Source: Streptomyces ruber
Lineage (GTDB): Bacteria; Actinomycetota; Actinomycetes; Streptomycetales; Streptomycetaceae
Reading direction: 5' to 3'
Assembly (NCBI RefSeq): GCF_014648075.1
Contig: NZ_BMQK01000005.1
Coordinates: 186,001 to 250,000 of the forward strand
DNA: 64,000 nt
The notes under the pieces are model-generated. The model worked only from the letters and a program-made list of their open reading frames with translations, was not told the DNA's origin and did no database searches. Positions 27,535-36,879 of the stretch are shown in pieces. Numbering within the stretch: the first letter of the stretch is position 1; each line of letters opens with the position of its first letter. A program made the position numbers and the translations under genes.

Positions 27535-28290
27535 TCAGCCGAGGAACCCCCGCAGCAGCGCCGCCGTCCCCCCGCAGTGCTCCCGCATCATCTCCCGCGC
27601 GCCGTCCGCGTCCCCGTCCAGCACCGCCCCGACGAGCGCGGCGTGCTGCCGCTGCGAGTGCTCCAGGTTGCGCACCAGCAGGGGGATGCAGTCCAGCAGG
27701 TCGTTCACCTGGGCGCGGACGGCCGCGTACTGGGCGGTGAGGGACGGTGACCCCGACAGCTCGGCGAGCGTGAGGTGCAGCAGCGTGTCCGTGCGCCGGT
27801 ACTCCGTCAGGGGCGCGTCCCGCGTGCTCCGCAGCGCGTCCCGCAGCCGGGCGGCGCGCTCGCCGTCCAGCCCGTGCGCCGCGCACAGCCCGGCCGCGCC
27901 CACCTCCAGCACCTCGCGGAAGCGCAGCACGTCCTCCAGGTCCACCCGCTCCACCCGGCGGCGCAGTTCGTCCTCGCCGGGCGCCTGCGCGCGCGGCAGC
28001 ACGAACGTGCCCCCGTACCGCCCCCGCCGCGCCTCCACCAGGCCCTGGTCCTGCAGCACCCTGAGCACCTCGCGCAGCGTCACCCGGCTGATGCCGAGGC
28101 GGTGCGCCAGGTCCCGCTCGGCGGGCAGCCGTTCGCCCGCGGGGACCAGTCCGAGCCGTACGACCTGCAGTATCTGCTCCAGCGCCTCCTCGAAGCCGTT
28201 GCCGGCGCGCACCGGCCGCAGCACCGGCGCCAGCCGGTCGTCCACGTGGCCGTCCGGGCCGTCGAAGGCGTCCGCATCCGGCTCCGGCAT
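27535..28290 (-). CDS. FadR-type GntR transcriptional regulator
   Basis: A 251-residue GntR/FadR protein: winged helix at about residues 28-95 (LPAERDLAHRLGISRVTLRE) and an all-helical FCD effector domain behind it (EVLEVGAAGLCAAHG and a C-terminal HAALVGAVLDGDADGAREMM). It sits between the permease operon and the divergent glnA4-like operon, the place of a local regulator. ATG 28290 was chosen because a GGAAGGGGG site precedes it; TTG 28311 lacks one. It probably binds the CAATGG-N9-ATACCTT motifs. Confidence 0.88.
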   Translation of the reverse strand: MPEPDADAFDGPDGHVDDRLAPVLRPVRAGNGFEEALEQILQVVRLGLVPAGERLPAERDLAHRLGISRVTLREVLRVLQDQGLVEARRGRYGGTFVLPRAQAPGEDELRRRVERVDLEDVLRFREVLEVGAAGLCAAHGLDGERAARLRDALRSTRDAPLTEYRRTDTLLHLTLAELSGSPSLTAQYAAVRAQVNDLLDCIPLLVRNLEHSQRQHAALVGAVLDGDADGAREMMREHCGGTAALLRGFLG

Positions 28291-28312
28291 CTCGCCGTGC
28301 CCCCTTCCCAAG

Positions 28313-28334
28313 CAATGGTTCCCGGCAATACCTT
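28313..28334. promoter_or_regulatory. Shared operator candidate, copy 2 (gntR/glnA4-like intergenic)
   Basis: CAATGG-N9-ATACCTT in the 84-bp gap between the divergent FadR-type regulator and the GlnA4-like gene. The same motif at the same spacing occurs upstream of the permease. Confidence 0.6.
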
Positions 28335-28374
28335 ATGGCCCTCGGTCCCCGGCCCGCCGAAGGAGGCCCTCCCC

Positions 28375-29739
28375 GTGGCAGACCGCACGCCCCCGCTCAC
28401 CGTCGAGGAACTGCACGCCCTCGTCGCGGGCGGTGAGATCGACACCGTGGTGCTGGCCTTCCCCGACATGCAGGGACGCCTCCAGGGCAAGCGGTTCGCC
28501 GCGCGGTTCTTCCTCGACGAGGTGCTGGAACACGGCACGGAGGGCTGCAACTACCTCCTCGCCGTCGACACCGAGATGAACACCGTCGACGGGTACGCGA
28601 TGTCCTCCTGGGAACGCGGCTACGGCGACTTCGCCATGCGCCCCGACCTGAGCACCCTGCGCCGCGTGCCCTGGAACGAGGGCACGGCCCTGGTCATCGC
28701 CGACCTGGCCTGGAACGACGGGTCCCCGGTCGTGGCCGCGCCCCGCCAGATACTGCGCCGCCAGCTCGACCGGCTCGCCGCCCTCGGCTACACCGCCATG
28801 GCCGGCACCGAGCTGGAGTTCATCGTCTTCAAGGACACCTACGAGCGGGCCTGGGACGCGGCCTACCGGGGCCTGACCCCGGCCAACCAGTACAACGTGG
28901 ACTACTCGGTGCTGGGCACCGGCCGCGTCGAGCCCCTGCTGCGCCGCATCCGCAACGAGATGGCGGGCGCCGGGCTGACGGTGGAGTCCGCGAAGGGCGA
29001 GTGCAACCCCGGGCAGCACGAGATCGCGTTCCGCTACGACGAGGCCCTGGTCACCTGCGACCAGCACGCCGTCTACAAGACCGGCGCCAAGGAGATCGCC
29101 GCCCAGGAGGGCGTCTCGCTCACCTTCATGGCCAAGTACAACGAGCGCGAGGGCAACTCCTGCCACATCCACCTCTCCCTGGCGGACGCGGACGGCAACA
29201 GCGTCATGGCCGACGGCGACGGACACGGCATGTCACCCCTCATGCGTCACTTCCTCGCCGGACAGCTCGCCGCCCTCCGCGACTTCTCGCTCCTCTACGC
29301 GCCGGGCATCAACTCGTACAAGCGGTTCCAGCCGGGCTCCTTCGCGCCGACCGCCGTCGCCTGGGGACACGACAACCGCACCTGCGCCCTCAGAGTGGTC
29401 GGCCACGGCCGCTCGCTGCGGTTCGAGAACCGGCTCCCCGGCGGGGACGTCAACCCGCACCTCGCCGTCGCCGGACTCGTCGCGGCCGGGCTGTACGGCG
29501 TCGAGCACGAGCTGGAACTGCCGGACGCCTGCCCCGGCAACGCGTACGCGGGGGATTACGAACACGTGCCGACCACCCTGCGCGAGGCCGCCGAGCTGTG
29601 GGAGAACAGCCCGATCGCGCGGGCCGCCTTCGGGGACGAGGTGGTCGCGCACTACCGCAACATGGCGCGCGTCGAGGTGAACGCCTTCGACGCCGCGGTG
29701 ACCGACTGGGAGCTGCGCCGCTCCTTCGAACGCATGTGA
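28375..29739 (+). CDS. glnA4: GlnA4-like gamma-glutamylamide synthetase (glutamine synthetase fold)
   Basis: A 454-residue glutamine-synthetase-family ligase. The GS core motifs are present: AGTELEFIVF (Glu ligands), ESAKGECNPGQHEIAF, GNSCHIHLSL, KRFQPGSFAPT, and RFENRLPGGDVNPHLAVAG. The adenylylation-loop Tyr region of GlnA is not recognisable. In S. coelicolor the homologue GlnA4 was described as making gamma-glutamylethanolamide from ethanolamine, glutamate and ATP. Start GTG 28375 has AAGGAGG 8 bases upstream. It leads a + strand operon with the dehydrogenase and SDR. Confidence 0.88.
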   Translation: MADRTPPLTVEELHALVAGGEIDTVVLAFPDMQGRLQGKRFAARFFLDEVLEHGTEGCNYLLAVDTEMNTVDGYAMSSWERGYGDFAMRPDLSTLRRVPWNEGTALVIADLAWNDGSPVVAAPRQILRRQLDRLAALGYTAMAGTELEFIVFKDTYERAWDAAYRGLTPANQYNVDYSVLGTGRVEPLLRRIRNEMAGAGLTVESAKGECNPGQHEIAFRYDEALVTCDQHAVYKTGAKEIAAQEGVSLTFMAKYNEREGNSCHIHLSLADADGNSVMADGDGHGMSPLMRHFLAGQLAALRDFSLLYAPGINSYKRFQPGSFAPTAVAWGHDNRTCALRVVGHGRSLRFENRLPGGDVNPHLAVAGLVAAGLYGVEHELELPDACPGNAYAGDYEHVPTTLREAAELWENSPIARAAFGDEVVAHYRNMARVEVNAFDAAVTDWELRRSFERM

Positions 29740-29749
29740 GGTTGCGTAC

Positions 29750-31138
29750 GTGTCGTACGAGCACGAGCTCCAGGTACTGGACCCGGCGACCGAGGAGGTC
29801 GTCGCCACCGTCCCGGCCGCGTCCCGCGAGGACGTCCGCGCGGCGGTGGCACGGGCCGCGAAGGCGCAGGCCGAATGGGCCGCGCTCGCACCCGGCGACC
29901 GCGCCCGGCTGCTGCGCCGCTTCGCCGCGGCCGTGGACGGCCACGTCGAGGAACTGGCGCGGCTGGAGGTCCGCGAGGCCGGGCACACCCTCGGCAACGC
30001 CCGCTGGGAGGCGGGCAACGTCCGCGACCTGCTCGACTACGCCGCCGGGGGAGTGGAGCGCCTCACCGGCCGCCAGATCCCCGTACCCGGCGGCATCGAC
30101 GTCACCTTCCTCGAACCCCTCGGCGTGGTCGGCGTCATCGCGCCCTGGAACTTCCCCATGCCCATCGCCGCCTGGGGCACCGCCCCCGCGCTCGCGGCCG
30201 GCAACGCGGTCCTCCTGAAGCCCGCCGAGACCACCCCGCTCACCGCCCTGCGCCTCGCCGGACTCGCCCTGGAGGCGGGCCTGCCCGAGCACCTCTTCCA
30301 GGTGCTGCCGGGCGAGGGACCGGTCGCGGGCGACGCGCTCGTCGAACACCCGGGCGTCGCGAAGATCGTCTTCACCGGGTCGACGGCCGTGGGCCGCCAG
30401 GTGCTGGCCAAGGGCTCGGCGCACCTCAAACGCGTCACCCTCGAACTCGGCGGCAAGAGCCCCAACATCGTCTTCGCCGACGCCGACCTCGCGGCCGCCG
30501 CCACGAGCGCGCCGATGTCCTTCCTCGACAACGCGGGCCAGGACTGCTGCGCCCGCACCCGGATCCTCGTCCAGCGCTCCGTGTACGACGACTTCCTCGC
30601 CCTGCTCGCACCCGCGGTCGAGTCCGTCCGCGTCGGCGACCCGGCCGACGAGAGCACCGACATGGGCCCGCTGATCTCCGCGGCCCAGCGGGAGCGCGTA
30701 CGGTCGTACGTCGACCCGGACGCCGAGGGCATCCGCGGCAAGGCACCCGAGGGCCCGGGCTTCTGGTTCCCGCCCACCGTCCTCACCGGAGTCGAGCCGC
30801 ACGCGCGCGTGGCCGTCGAGGAGGTCTTCGGACCGGTCGCCGTCGTGCTGCCGTTCGAGGACGAGGCGGAGGCGGTCCGGCTCGCCGACGACACCCCGTA
30901 CGGCCTCTCCGGTTCGATCTGGACCCGGGACGTCGGCCGCGCGCTGCGCGTCTCCAGGGCCGTCCGCGCGGGCAACCTGTCCGTCAACTCCCACTCCAGC
31001 GTCCGCTACTGGACCCCCTTCGGCGGCTTCAAGCAGTCGGGGATCGGCCGCGAACTCGGCCCGGACGCCCTCACCGCGTTCACCGAGACCAAGAACGTCT
31101 TCATCAGCACCGTCAGCACAGAGGGGCCCGCACAGTGA
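29750..31138 (+). CDS. NAD(P)-dependent aldehyde dehydrogenase
   Basis: A 462-residue aldehyde dehydrogenase. Family residues are visible: APWNFP (oxyanion Asn), the NAD-binding FTGSTAVGR, general-base Glu in LELGGKSP, and the nucleophilic Cys in NAGQDCCART. In the gamma-glutamyl pathway it would oxidise the gamma-glutamyl aldehyde to the acid. GTG 29750 lies 10 bp after the upstream stop, and its own stop overlaps the SDR start. Confidence 0.9.
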   Translation: MSYEHELQVLDPATEEVVATVPAASREDVRAAVARAAKAQAEWAALAPGDRARLLRRFAAAVDGHVEELARLEVREAGHTLGNARWEAGNVRDLLDYAAGGVERLTGRQIPVPGGIDVTFLEPLGVVGVIAPWNFPMPIAAWGTAPALAAGNAVLLKPAETTPLTALRLAGLALEAGLPEHLFQVLPGEGPVAGDALVEHPGVAKIVFTGSTAVGRQVLAKGSAHLKRVTLELGGKSPNIVFADADLAAAATSAPMSFLDNAGQDCCARTRILVQRSVYDDFLALLAPAVESVRVGDPADESTDMGPLISAAQRERVRSYVDPDAEGIRGKAPEGPGFWFPPTVLTGVEPHARVAVEEVFGPVAVVLPFEDEAEAVRLADDTPYGLSGSIWTRDVGRALRVSRAVRAGNLSVNSHSSVRYWTPFGGFKQSGIGRELGPDALTAFTETKNVFISTVSTEGPAQ

Positions 31139-31923
31139 CCGTGACCGAAGAGAGCGTCTGCCGCCGCCTCGTGGACCGCACCGCCGTGATCACCGGAGCC
31201 GGCAGCGGCATCGGCCTCGCCACCGCGCGCCGGCTCGCCTCCGAGGGCGCGCACGTCGTCTGCGGCGACATCGACGAAGAGGCGGGCAAGGCGGCCGCCG
31301 AGGCGGTCGGCGGCCTCTTCGTACAGGTGGACGTCACCGACGCCGACCAGGTCGAGGCCCTGTTCAAGGCGGCGTACGACACGTACGGCAGCGTCGACGT
31401 CGCCTTCAACAACGCGGGCATCTCGCCGCCGGACGACGACTCCATCCTGGACACCGGCCTGGAGGCCTGGAAGCGCGTCCAGGAGGTCAACCTGACCTCC
31501 GTCTACCTGTGCTGCAAGGCCGCGCTCCCCTACATGCGCCGCCAGGGCAGGGGATCGATCATCAACACGGCCTCCTTCGTCGCCCGCATGGGCGCGGCGA
31601 CCTCGCAGATCTCGTACACGGCCTCCAAGGGCGGCGTCCTCGCGATGTCGCGCGAGCTGGGCGTGCAGTTCGCCCGGGAGGGCATCCGCGTCAACGCCCT
31701 GTGCCCCGGGCCGGTCGACACGCCCCTCCTCCGGGAGCTGTTCGCCAAGGACCCGGAGCGGGCCGCGCGCCGGCTGGTGCACATCCCGCTCGGCCGGTTC
31801 GCCCGCGCCGAGGAGATCGCCGCCGCGGTCGCGTTCCTCGCGAGCGACGACTCCTCCTTCGTGAACGCCACCGACTTCCTGGTGGACGGCGGGATCTCGG
31901 GCGCGTACGTCACGCCGCTGTAG
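31135..31923 (+). CDS. Short-chain dehydrogenase/reductase (SDR)
   Basis: A 262-residue classical SDR: NAD(P)-binding TGAGSGIG near residue 22, NNAG motif in DVAFNNAGIS, catalytic Tyr/Lys in YTASKGG. The Asp after beta-2 (GDIDEE) favours NAD over NADP. Start GTG 31135 overlaps the aldehyde dehydrogenase stop (GTGA). In a gamma-glutamylethanolamide pathway it could oxidise the alcohol to the aldehyde that feeds the dehydrogenase, but this is inference. Confidence 0.9.
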   Translation: MTVTEESVCRRLVDRTAVITGAGSGIGLATARRLASEGAHVVCGDIDEEAGKAAAEAVGGLFVQVDVTDADQVEALFKAAYDTYGSVDVAFNNAGISPPDDDSILDTGLEAWKRVQEVNLTSVYLCCKAALPYMRRQGRGSIINTASFVARMGAATSQISYTASKGGVLAMSRELGVQFAREGIRVNALCPGPVDTPLLRELFAKDPERAARRLVHIPLGRFARAEEIAAAVAFLASDDSSFVNATDFLVDGGISGAYVTPL

Positions 31924-31938
31924 CGCGCACGAAGGGCC

Positions 31939-33141
31939 CTACAGGAAGGTCTTCCCCTCACCGCGGTACGTCGGCACGGTCGCCGTGACCTCGTCGCCCG
32001 ACACCAGGTGCAGCGCGTCGAACCGCTCGCACAGCTCACCGGCCTTGGCGTGCCGGAACCACACCTTGTCGCCGATGAGCAGGTCGTCCGCGGGCGACCC
32101 GAGCAGCGGCGTCTGCACCTCCCCGGCGCCCTCCTGCCCGTCGTACCGCAGCCCTTCCGGCAGGTACGGCACCGGCAGCCGGTCGCGGCCCGGGGCGCCC
32201 GAGGCCGGGTAGCCGCCGCCGAGCACGGTGACGACGCCGACGCCGGGCCTGCGCACGACGGGCTGGGCGAACAGCGCCGCCGGACGGCCGCGGAACGAGG
32301 TGTAGCCGTCGAACAGCCGCGGCACGTACAGCCCCGACCCGGCCGCGATCTCGGTCACCGCGTCCTCCGCGGCGGTGTGCTGGACGCTGCCCGTGCCGCC
32401 GCCGTTGACGAACTCCAGGTCCGGTGCGACGGCCCGGACGGCGCGCACCGCCTCGGCGCGCCGCCGGGCGAGTTCCTTCTTCGCGGCGGACTGCATCAGC
32501 CGGACGGCCCGCGAGCGCAGGGGCCGCCCGGCGACCGCGTCGCCGACCCCGGCGACGTGCGCCTCGTACGCCATGATCCCGGCCAGCCGGAAGCCGGGCC
32601 GCCGGACGACCGCCCGGGCCAGCTCGGCGAGGTCGGCGGGGGAATGCAGCGGGGAGCGCCGGGCGCCCACCCGCACCCGCCCGCCGAGCAGCCGCAGGGA
32701 GGTGTCCAGCTCCAGGCAGACGCGTATCTCCTCCCGGCCGCCCCGCCGTGCGCCGTCGATGAGCCGGAGCTGGGCCGGGTCGTCCACCATGACGGTGACG
32801 GCGGCGGCGAGCTTGGGGTCGGCGGCCAGTTCGGCGTAGCCCGCGCGGTCCGCCGACGGGTACGCGAGCAGCACGTCGTCGAAGCCGGAGCGGGCGAGCC
32901 AGAGGGACTCGGCGAGGGTGTACGACATGATCCCCGCGAACCCCTCGCGGGCCAGGACGCGTTCGAGGAGCGCCCGGCAGCGCACCGACTTGCTGGCCAC
33001 GCGGACCGGCTTGCCGCCGGCCCGCCGGCGGAGGTCGTCGGCGTTCGCGTCGAAGGCGTCCAGGTCCACGATCGCGCAGGGGGCGTCGAGATGAGCGGTC
33101 GCCCGGTCGTAACGGGCTCGGTCAGCGGCACGGCCAGTCAT
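31939..33141 (-). CDS. Fold-type III PLP enzyme, D-threonine aldolase/D-serine dehydratase-like
   Basis: A 400-residue protein with an alanine-racemase-type PLP barrel: the PLP-binding Lys is in VRVASKSVRCR near residue 40, and the C-terminal domain carries a His-x-Cys-type metal site in modified form. Annotated relatives are amino-acid deaminases/aldolases. It is convergent with the SDR gene, 15 bp apart, so it may or may not belong to the amine locus. ATG 33141 was preferred to the first in-frame start 33231, whose extra 30 residues are non-conserved. Confidence 0.82.
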   Translation of the reverse strand: MTGRAADRARYDRATAHLDAPCAIVDLDAFDANADDLRRRAGGKPVRVASKSVRCRALLERVLAREGFAGIMSYTLAESLWLARSGFDDVLLAYPSADRAGYAELAADPKLAAAVTVMVDDPAQLRLIDGARRGGREEIRVCLELDTSLRLLGGRVRVGARRSPLHSPADLAELARAVVRRPGFRLAGIMAYEAHVAGVGDAVAGRPLRSRAVRLMQSAAKKELARRRAEAVRAVRAVAPDLEFVNGGGTGSVQHTAAEDAVTEIAAGSGLYVPRLFDGYTSFRGRPAALFAQPVVRRPGVGVVTVLGGGYPASGAPGRDRLPVPYLPEGLRYDGQEGAGEVQTPLLGSPADDLLIGDKVWFRHAKAGELCERFDALHLVSGDEVTATVPTYRGEGKTFL

Positions 33142-33370
33142 GCACGAAGCCTGCCAGAGCCGATCAGCGCGAGGTAGGGGGATGTTCCGGGCAGATGGCA
33201 CCGGGCGTGCGGACTGGTTCCCGCTCCGCACGCGTCAGCCCGTAGAGTGACGGACACGCGGGGGACGACTCCCGGCCGGGATGGCGACACGCCGCCACGG
33301 GTACGGATGCCCGGGGCGGGACCCGGGCGGGCCGCCTCCGGACGACGGTCGTGCGCGGAAACGGGGGAGC

Positions 33371-34717
33371 ATGAGTACAGACGCGCGCCGCGCCTCCGTG
33401 CCCCCACGCCCGACGACTCCGCCCCGCCCCCCGGCGCCCCCGCGAGCGGCCGACCCGCGGACCACCGCCGCACCGCCCGCACCGGAGGACCTCCCGGCGG
33501 GCAACGCTCCGGCGGGTCACCCCACTCAGGGCGCGACCGCGCATCCGCCGTCTCCGCACGCCCCCCGCGTACCGCACCCGCCGTCGCACCCACCCGTGGG
33601 CAGCACACCCGTACCCCCGCCGCGCCCCGCCCGCGCCCCCGCCACCCCGCAGGTGACCGCACCCACCGGCACCCCGCCACGGCCGCGCCCCTCCGGTGCC
33701 CGCCGGACCACGGAGGACACCGCCCCCGTCACGCTGCCTCCGCCCGCGGCCTCCGCCCGCTTCCCGGACGCGCCGCCGTCCCCCGCAGACGGCGCACGCG
33801 CGGGCGCCGCGCCCCGTACCGACGCGCCCGCCACGGCCGACGCCGTCGGCGCGACGGTCCGGCCGCGGCCCGTCCCGGCCGGCCGGGCGCCCTGGCGTCC
33901 CGTCGTGACCTTCGCGCAGCCCGACACCGGCCACCCCGGGGCGTACCACGACGACATCCGGCCGCGGCCCGGCCGGGCGCGGATCGCGACGGCGGCCGCC
34001 TGTGCCGTTCTCGGGCTCGGGCTCGTGGGCGGGGCGGTGGCCGGCAGCCTGGTCAGCGGGGACGCGGGCGAGGAAGGGAACGACTCGGCGTTCGCGGCGG
34101 CCGGCCGGCTCTGGCACAGCGTCCCCGTGGACCGGCTGTTCCCGCCGACCGTCGAGGGCGACGGCGCGGGCCCCGGCGGCGCCGACCGGACCTGGACGCG
34201 GATCGCCGTAGCGCCCGACGGCGGCTGCGCCGACGCCTTCGACCCGCTGCTGGAGAAGGCGCTCGCCCCCGTCGGCTGCGCCCGCCTGCTGCGCGCCACC
34301 TACACCGACGCCACCCGCAGCAACGTCACCACCGTCGGCCTGCTGTTCACCGAGGCCGACCCCGCCGCCATGACATCCCTCAAGTCCCGGTTCCGGAAGG
34401 ACCGCCTCGACCGGCGCACCGACCTCATGCCCCGTCCCTACGCCGCCGAGAACACCGCCGCGGCCGGCTTCGGCGACGACCAGCGCGCCTCCTGGACCCT
34501 GTCCGTCCTCACCGACGCCCCGGTCGTCGTGTACGCCGTCTCCGGGTTCGCCGACGGCCGCGCCGTCAGCGAGCCGCAGCCCGCCGGGGAGGCCGTCGAG
34601 CCGGGCGCCACCACCGCGCCCGCCCAGTCCGGCCTCGGCCACGAGGCGAAGGGCCTCGCCGACCGCATCGAGCGCGGCCTGCGCAAGGACGTCACCGCGG
34701 CGGAGGAGTCCTCGTGA
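33371..34717 (+). CDS. Proline-rich single-span membrane protein preceding a mycosin
   Basis: A 448-residue protein. Residues about 1-195 are strongly Pro/Ala/Arg-rich and probably disordered; one membrane span lies near 203-225 (ATAAACAVLGLGLVGGAVAG); the remainder is an outside domain with two cysteines that could pair (GGCADAF, PVGCARL). I do not recognise the outer domain. Start ATG 33371 has GGGGGAG 2-6 bases upstream. Its stop overlaps the mycosin start (GTGA), so the two act together or are at least made together. Confidence 0.75.
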   Translation: MSTDARRASVPPRPTTPPRPPAPPRAADPRTTAAPPAPEDLPAGNAPAGHPTQGATAHPPSPHAPRVPHPPSHPPVGSTPVPPPRPARAPATPQVTAPTGTPPRPRPSGARRTTEDTAPVTLPPPAASARFPDAPPSPADGARAGAAPRTDAPATADAVGATVRPRPVPAGRAPWRPVVTFAQPDTGHPGAYHDDIRPRPGRARIATAAACAVLGLGLVGGAVAGSLVSGDAGEEGNDSAFAAAGRLWHSVPVDRLFPPTVEGDGAGPGGADRTWTRIAVAPDGGCADAFDPLLEKALAPVGCARLLRATYTDATRSNVTTVGLLFTEADPAAMTSLKSRFRKDRLDRRTDLMPRPYAAENTAAAGFGDDQRASWTLSVLTDAPVVVYAVSGFADGRAVSEPQPAGEAVEPGATTAPAQSGLGHEAKGLADRIERGLRKDVTAAEESS

Positions 34718-35904
34718 GGGCGGGGCCGCGCCGCGCGGCCGGCCGGGTCGGCGTGCTGATCGCCGCCTGTCTCGTCCTGCTCCCCCCGACCACCGCCCGC
34801 GCCGACGGCATACGGGACCAGCAGTGGGCCCTCGCGGCCATGCACACGGAGGAGGCCTGGCGCACCACGAAGGGCGCGGGCGTCACCGTGGCCGTCCTCG
34901 ACACGGGCGTGGACGACGAGCACCCCGACCTGGCGGGCAACGTGCTGCCCGGCAAGGACCTGGTCGGCTTCGGGGCGGGCCGGGGCGACAGCGCCTGGGC
35001 CCGGCACGGCACCGCCATGGCCGGCATCATCGCCGGTCACGGACACGGGCCGGACAACGGCGACGGCGTCCTCGGCATCGCCCCCGAGGCCCGCATCCTG
35101 CCCGTACGGGTCATCCTGGAGGACAAGGACCCCGCACGCGCCGAGGCCCGCAACACCCGTGGCAACGCCCTCGCCGAAGGCATCCGCTGGGCCGCCGACC
35201 AGGGCGCCGACGTCATCAACCTCTCCCTCGGCGACGACTCCCAGTCCGCCCACCCCGAGCCCGCCGAGGACGCCGCCGTCCGCTACGCCCTCGACAAGGG
35301 CGCGGTCGTCGTCGCCTCCTCCGGCAACGGCGGCGAGAAGGGCGACCACATCTCGTACCCGGCCGCCTACCCCGGCGTGATCGCCGCGACCGCCGTCGAC
35401 GAGTACGGCACCCGCGCCTCCTTCTCCACCCGCCGCTGGTACGCCACGGTCAGCGCGCCCGGCGTGGACGTGGTCATAGCCGACCCCGACGGCAGGTACT
35501 ACCAGGGCTGGGGGACGAGCGCCGCCGCGGCGTTCGTCTCCGGCGCGGTCGCCCTCGTCCGGGCGGCCCACCCCGGCCTCACCCCCGTACAGATCAAGCG
35601 GCTCCTGGAGGACACCGCCCGCGACGCCCCCGACGGCGGCCGCGACGACTCCCGCGGCTTCGGCTTCGTCGACCCGGCCGCCGCGATCGAGGCGGGTGCC
35701 GGCCTGGCGCCCGAGAAGCTGTCGGCGGCGACGTACGACCGGAAGTACTTCGGCGCGGGGCCCGACGGGGACGGCGACGGGAGCGCCCTCGACCGGGCGG
35801 CCCCGGTCGCGGGCGGCCTCGGCGTCCTGCTGCTCGGCACGTCGGTGCTGGTGTGGCGGGGCCGCCCCGGGCCTCGTGGCGCGTACGGCGCCGACGACTA
35901 CTAG
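34714..35904 (+). CDS. Mycosin-like subtilase (S8), membrane anchored
   Basis: A 396-residue serine protease with a signal peptide (residues 1-30), catalytic Asp63 in LDTGVDD, His98 in ARHGTAMAG, Ser269 in WGTSAAAAFVSG, and a C-terminal membrane span (GGLGVLLLGTSVLVWRG). This is the architecture of type VII secretion-associated mycosins (MycP). No EccC, EccB or EsxA/B gene is in the window, so either this is an orphan mycosin or the secretion locus is elsewhere. Confidence 0.9.
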   Translation: MRAGPRRAAGRVGVLIAACLVLLPPTTARADGIRDQQWALAAMHTEEAWRTTKGAGVTVAVLDTGVDDEHPDLAGNVLPGKDLVGFGAGRGDSAWARHGTAMAGIIAGHGHGPDNGDGVLGIAPEARILPVRVILEDKDPARAEARNTRGNALAEGIRWAADQGADVINLSLGDDSQSAHPEPAEDAAVRYALDKGAVVVASSGNGGEKGDHISYPAAYPGVIAATAVDEYGTRASFSTRRWYATVSAPGVDVVIADPDGRYYQGWGTSAAAAFVSGAVALVRAAHPGLTPVQIKRLLEDTARDAPDGGRDDSRGFGFVDPAAAIEAGAGLAPEKLSAATYDRKYFGAGPDGDGDGSALDRAAPVAGGLGVLLLGTSVLVWRGRPGPRGAYGADDY

Positions 35905-35937
35905 ACCGCCACCGCCACCGCCGCCGGGCCGGGACCG

Positions 35938-36879
35938 CTACGGGGCCGAGACCGCCGACACGGCCGCCCGCGCCGCCGCCTCCACCATCGCGATGCCCTT
36001 CTCCTTCGTGGTGCTGCCCCGCGACAGCACCGCGACGAGGTGCTCCTCGCCGTCCGCGGTGACCCGCCCCACGCTGTTCACCACCCACAGCCCGGTCGCG
36101 GTGCGCGGCAGCCACCCGTTCTTCAGGGCGAAGTCCGACCCGGCGGCCGAGATCCCCCAGTCCTGGCCCTCGGCTATGCCGCCCATCAGTTCCTGGAGGT
36201 ACCCGCGCGAGGCCGCGCTCAGCTCCGACTCCTCCTCGTCCCCGAAGATCTGCCGGAGCAGGACGAGCTGGTCGGCCGCCGTCGTCCGGGTCAGCCCCCA
36301 CAGCCCGTCCTGACCGCCCTCGGTGGCGGTGAGCCCGAAGCGCTCGTTCGCGGCGTCGAGCCCGGCCGCCCCGCCGATCGTCCGCCACAGCGCGGTCGCG
36401 GACGCGTTGTCGCTCTCCTCGATCATCGCGGCGGCGTACTCCCGCTCCTGCGCGGTGAGCTCCCGCCCCGCGTCCTGGGTCTGCAGCAGCAGCGCCGCCA
36501 GGATGTCGGCCTTCACGATGCTCGCCGTCTCGCACTGCGCCGTCCCGTACACCGCGCTCCGCCCGGACGCCGTGTCCAGCACGGCCACGGACAGCTCGGC
36601 GCCGTCCTCCACCGCCACGTCCCGGAGCGCGGCCGCGAGCAGGCCGTCGCCGTTCACCTCGGGCGCCGTCACAGGTTCCACCGAAGTCTCCTCCCCGGCC
36701 TGGGCCGCTGACGATGTCGGCGACGACGATACGGCGCCCCCCTTCCCCAGCGCCTCTCGCTTCACATGGACGGTTCCGGCGGCCGTGCCGGACACGACGA
36801 CGGCGGCGGCCAGCACGGAGGAGAGGAGGGGACGCCGCCGGGCCGGACGGGCGTGGCGGCGGGCACGGCGAGAAGACAT
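35938..36879 (-). CDS. Secreted serine hydrolase, class A beta-lactamase fold
   Basis: A 313-residue protein with an Arg-rich N-terminus and a hydrophobic signal/anchor segment (residues 17-36). The catalytic set is in order: SxxK as S120-I-V-K123, SDN in EESDNASA, and KNG as the KTG equivalent in ALKNGWLP. The E166-type Glu of true beta-lactamases cannot be placed with certainty. It may be a peptidoglycan or ester hydrolase rather than a resistance enzyme. Start ATG 36879 (MSSRRARRHA). Confidence 0.85.
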   Translation of the reverse strand: MSSRRARRHARPARRRPLLSSVLAAAVVVSGTAAGTVHVKREALGKGGAVSSSPTSSAAQAGEETSVEPVTAPEVNGDGLLAAALRDVAVEDGAELSVAVLDTASGRSAVYGTAQCETASIVKADILAALLLQTQDAGRELTAQEREYAAAMIEESDNASATALWRTIGGAAGLDAANERFGLTATEGGQDGLWGLTRTTAADQLVLLRQIFGDEEESELSAASRGYLQELMGGIAEGQDWGISAAGSDFALKNGWLPRTATGLWVVNSVGRVTADGEEHLVAVLSRGSTTKEKGIAMVEAAARAAVSAVSAP

